A stretch of 5,200 nucleotides of DNA, taken from contig VBHV01000314.1 in assembly GCA_005881995.1 (NCBI GenBank), positions 1-5,200 of the forward strand, read 5' to 3'. Position 1 is the first letter of the stretch. Every line of letters starts with the position of its first letter. The notes under the pieces were generated by a model. It made no database searches. It was not told the origin of the DNA and saw only the letters and a list, made by a program, of their open reading frames with translations. Origin of the DNA: Chloroflexota bacterium. GTDB taxonomy: Bacteria; Chloroflexota; Ktedonobacteria; Ktedonobacterales; Ktedonobacteraceae. Below, one piece after another: positions 4,506-5,200 of the stretch. Both the position numbers and the translations under genes were made by a program.

Positions 4506-5200
4506 TCAAGAATAGAGCGCTTGTAAAAAGGATGCAACAATCTGTTCTGTTTCTTCAGGACTTTGCGTTTCCATCAGCTGCATTCGCAATTCCTGCGCAC
4601 CTGGAAAACCATTTGCGTACACTTTAAAGAATTTACGCAGTATCGGAAAATGTTTTGTATTACCCCAGGTGTCCTGCCAAAGCCGCATATGCTCAAGCAG
4701 CAGGTGCATTTTTTCTTCCGGTGTTTTATCACTTAACACGATATTTCCTGAAAAGAGGAATGGGTTATCAAAAATGCCTCTTCCTATCATGGCCCCGTCT
4801 GCACCTACCTCTGCCACTTTTTGTTTCGCATCGCTCAGTGATTTCACATCCCCGTTTCCAATAATCAGCGTCGTACTTTGCATTGCATTTCTCATGTCAA
4901 CCACTGTTTTCAGCTTGTCCCAGTGCGCCGGGACTTTGGACATTTCAGAAACGGTACGCGCGTGCACGGTCAGCACAGCCGGTTTTTGTTCAAGCACAAA
5001 GGTAATCCAACTAAAGTCAATTGCCCGGAAACCAAGTCGTGTTTTGACGCTGACGGGTATAATACCTGCGGCTCCTTCTTTTGTCGCGTCAATAATCTCT
5101 TTAGCAAGCGGCCTGTTATTAATGAGTCCAGAACAGGCACCTTTTTGCATGACGCCAGACGCGGGGCAGCCCATATTCAGGTCAATGCCATCAAAACCCA
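4506..5200 (-). CDS. dus: tRNA-dihydrouridine synthase, partial (5' end outside window)
   Basis: The 231 visible codons encode most of an FMN-dependent tRNA-dihydrouridine synthase, which reduces uridine to dihydrouridine in tRNA in the cytoplasm. The frame enters at the right edge with GFDGIDLNMGCP, whose GCP motif carries the catalytic Cys. Then follow SVKTRLGF (the conserved Lys facing the flavin), LTVHARTVSEMSKVPAHWD (the TVHxR strand), LIIGNGDVKS and GADGAMIGRGIFDNPFLF, the FMN phosphate-binding region of the TIM barrel. The remaining residues form the usual helical C-terminal tRNA-binding domain, ending FLQALYS. About 90-100 N-terminal residues are missing. The DNA is more AT-rich than the genes to the left, which could reflect horizontal transfer. 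Which Dus subfamily it belongs to cannot be settled here. Confidence 0.9.
   Translation of the reverse strand, partial: GFDGIDLNMGCPASGVMQKGACSGLINNRPLAKEIIDATKEGAAGIIPVSVKTRLGFRAIDFSWITFVLEQKPAVLTVHARTVSEMSKVPAHWDKLKTVVDMRNAMQSTTLIIGNGDVKSLSDAKQKVAEVGADGAMIGRGIFDNPFLFSGNIVLSDKTPEEKMHLLLEHMRLWQDTWGNTKHFPILRKFFKVYANGFPGAQELRMQLMETQSPEETEQIVASFLQALYS

Overview
The window reads as ordinary bacterial chromosome from a free-living bacterium of moderate GC content. The mix of families suggests Chloroflexota, perhaps Ktedonobacteria: an MSMEG_4193-like phosphomutase, a long-form PIMT-type methyltransferase, a HicB-DinB two-domain protein and a small VirB11/PilT-like ATPase. That placement is inference from protein resemblance, not proof. 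No tRNA, rRNA, CRISPR array or complete mobile element is visible.

Layout. Positions 1-1565 (minus strand) hold an apparent two-gene operon: a histidine-phosphatase-family phosphomutase-like gene (882-1565, possibly starting as far out as 1736), followed 13 bp later by a short P-loop ATPase of the PilT/VirB11/CpaF type (80-868). A strong-looking promoter lies at 1822-1851, just past the end of the next unit. A Shine-Dalgarno-like motif at the left edge hints at a third gene continuing out of the window.

Positions 1873-3529 (minus strand) hold what looks like a three-ORF operon behind a good sigma70-type promoter (TTGATA-17-TATACT). First is an 86-residue protein with a basic start and a very acidic, Asp-rich tail. 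Second is a 30-residue TTG-start ORF. Third is a 396-residue PIMT-like (protein isoaspartate) methyltransferase with a long C-terminal domain. The three use three different frames with 5-nt and 2-nt gaps, suggesting translational coupling. Long PIMT homologues of this shape are known from RiPP (ribosomal peptide) systems where they methylate Asp to form aspartimide or isoaspartate, so the acidic protein is a candidate substrate. This is the most interesting part of the window.

Positions 3668-4291 (plus strand) encode a HicB-like plus DinB-like fusion protein, divergent from the methyltransferase operon. Positions 4319-4495 (minus strand) hold the C-terminal 58 codons of a formate/nitrite (FNT) channel, cut off at its upstream side: a gene remnant. 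Positions 4506-5200 (minus strand) hold most of a tRNA-dihydrouridine synthase that runs off the right edge. Its DNA is clearly more AT-rich than the left part of the window (about 41% GC in three lines counted by hand, against 53-60% elsewhere), so the FNT remnant and dus gene may mark a junction with DNA of different origin.
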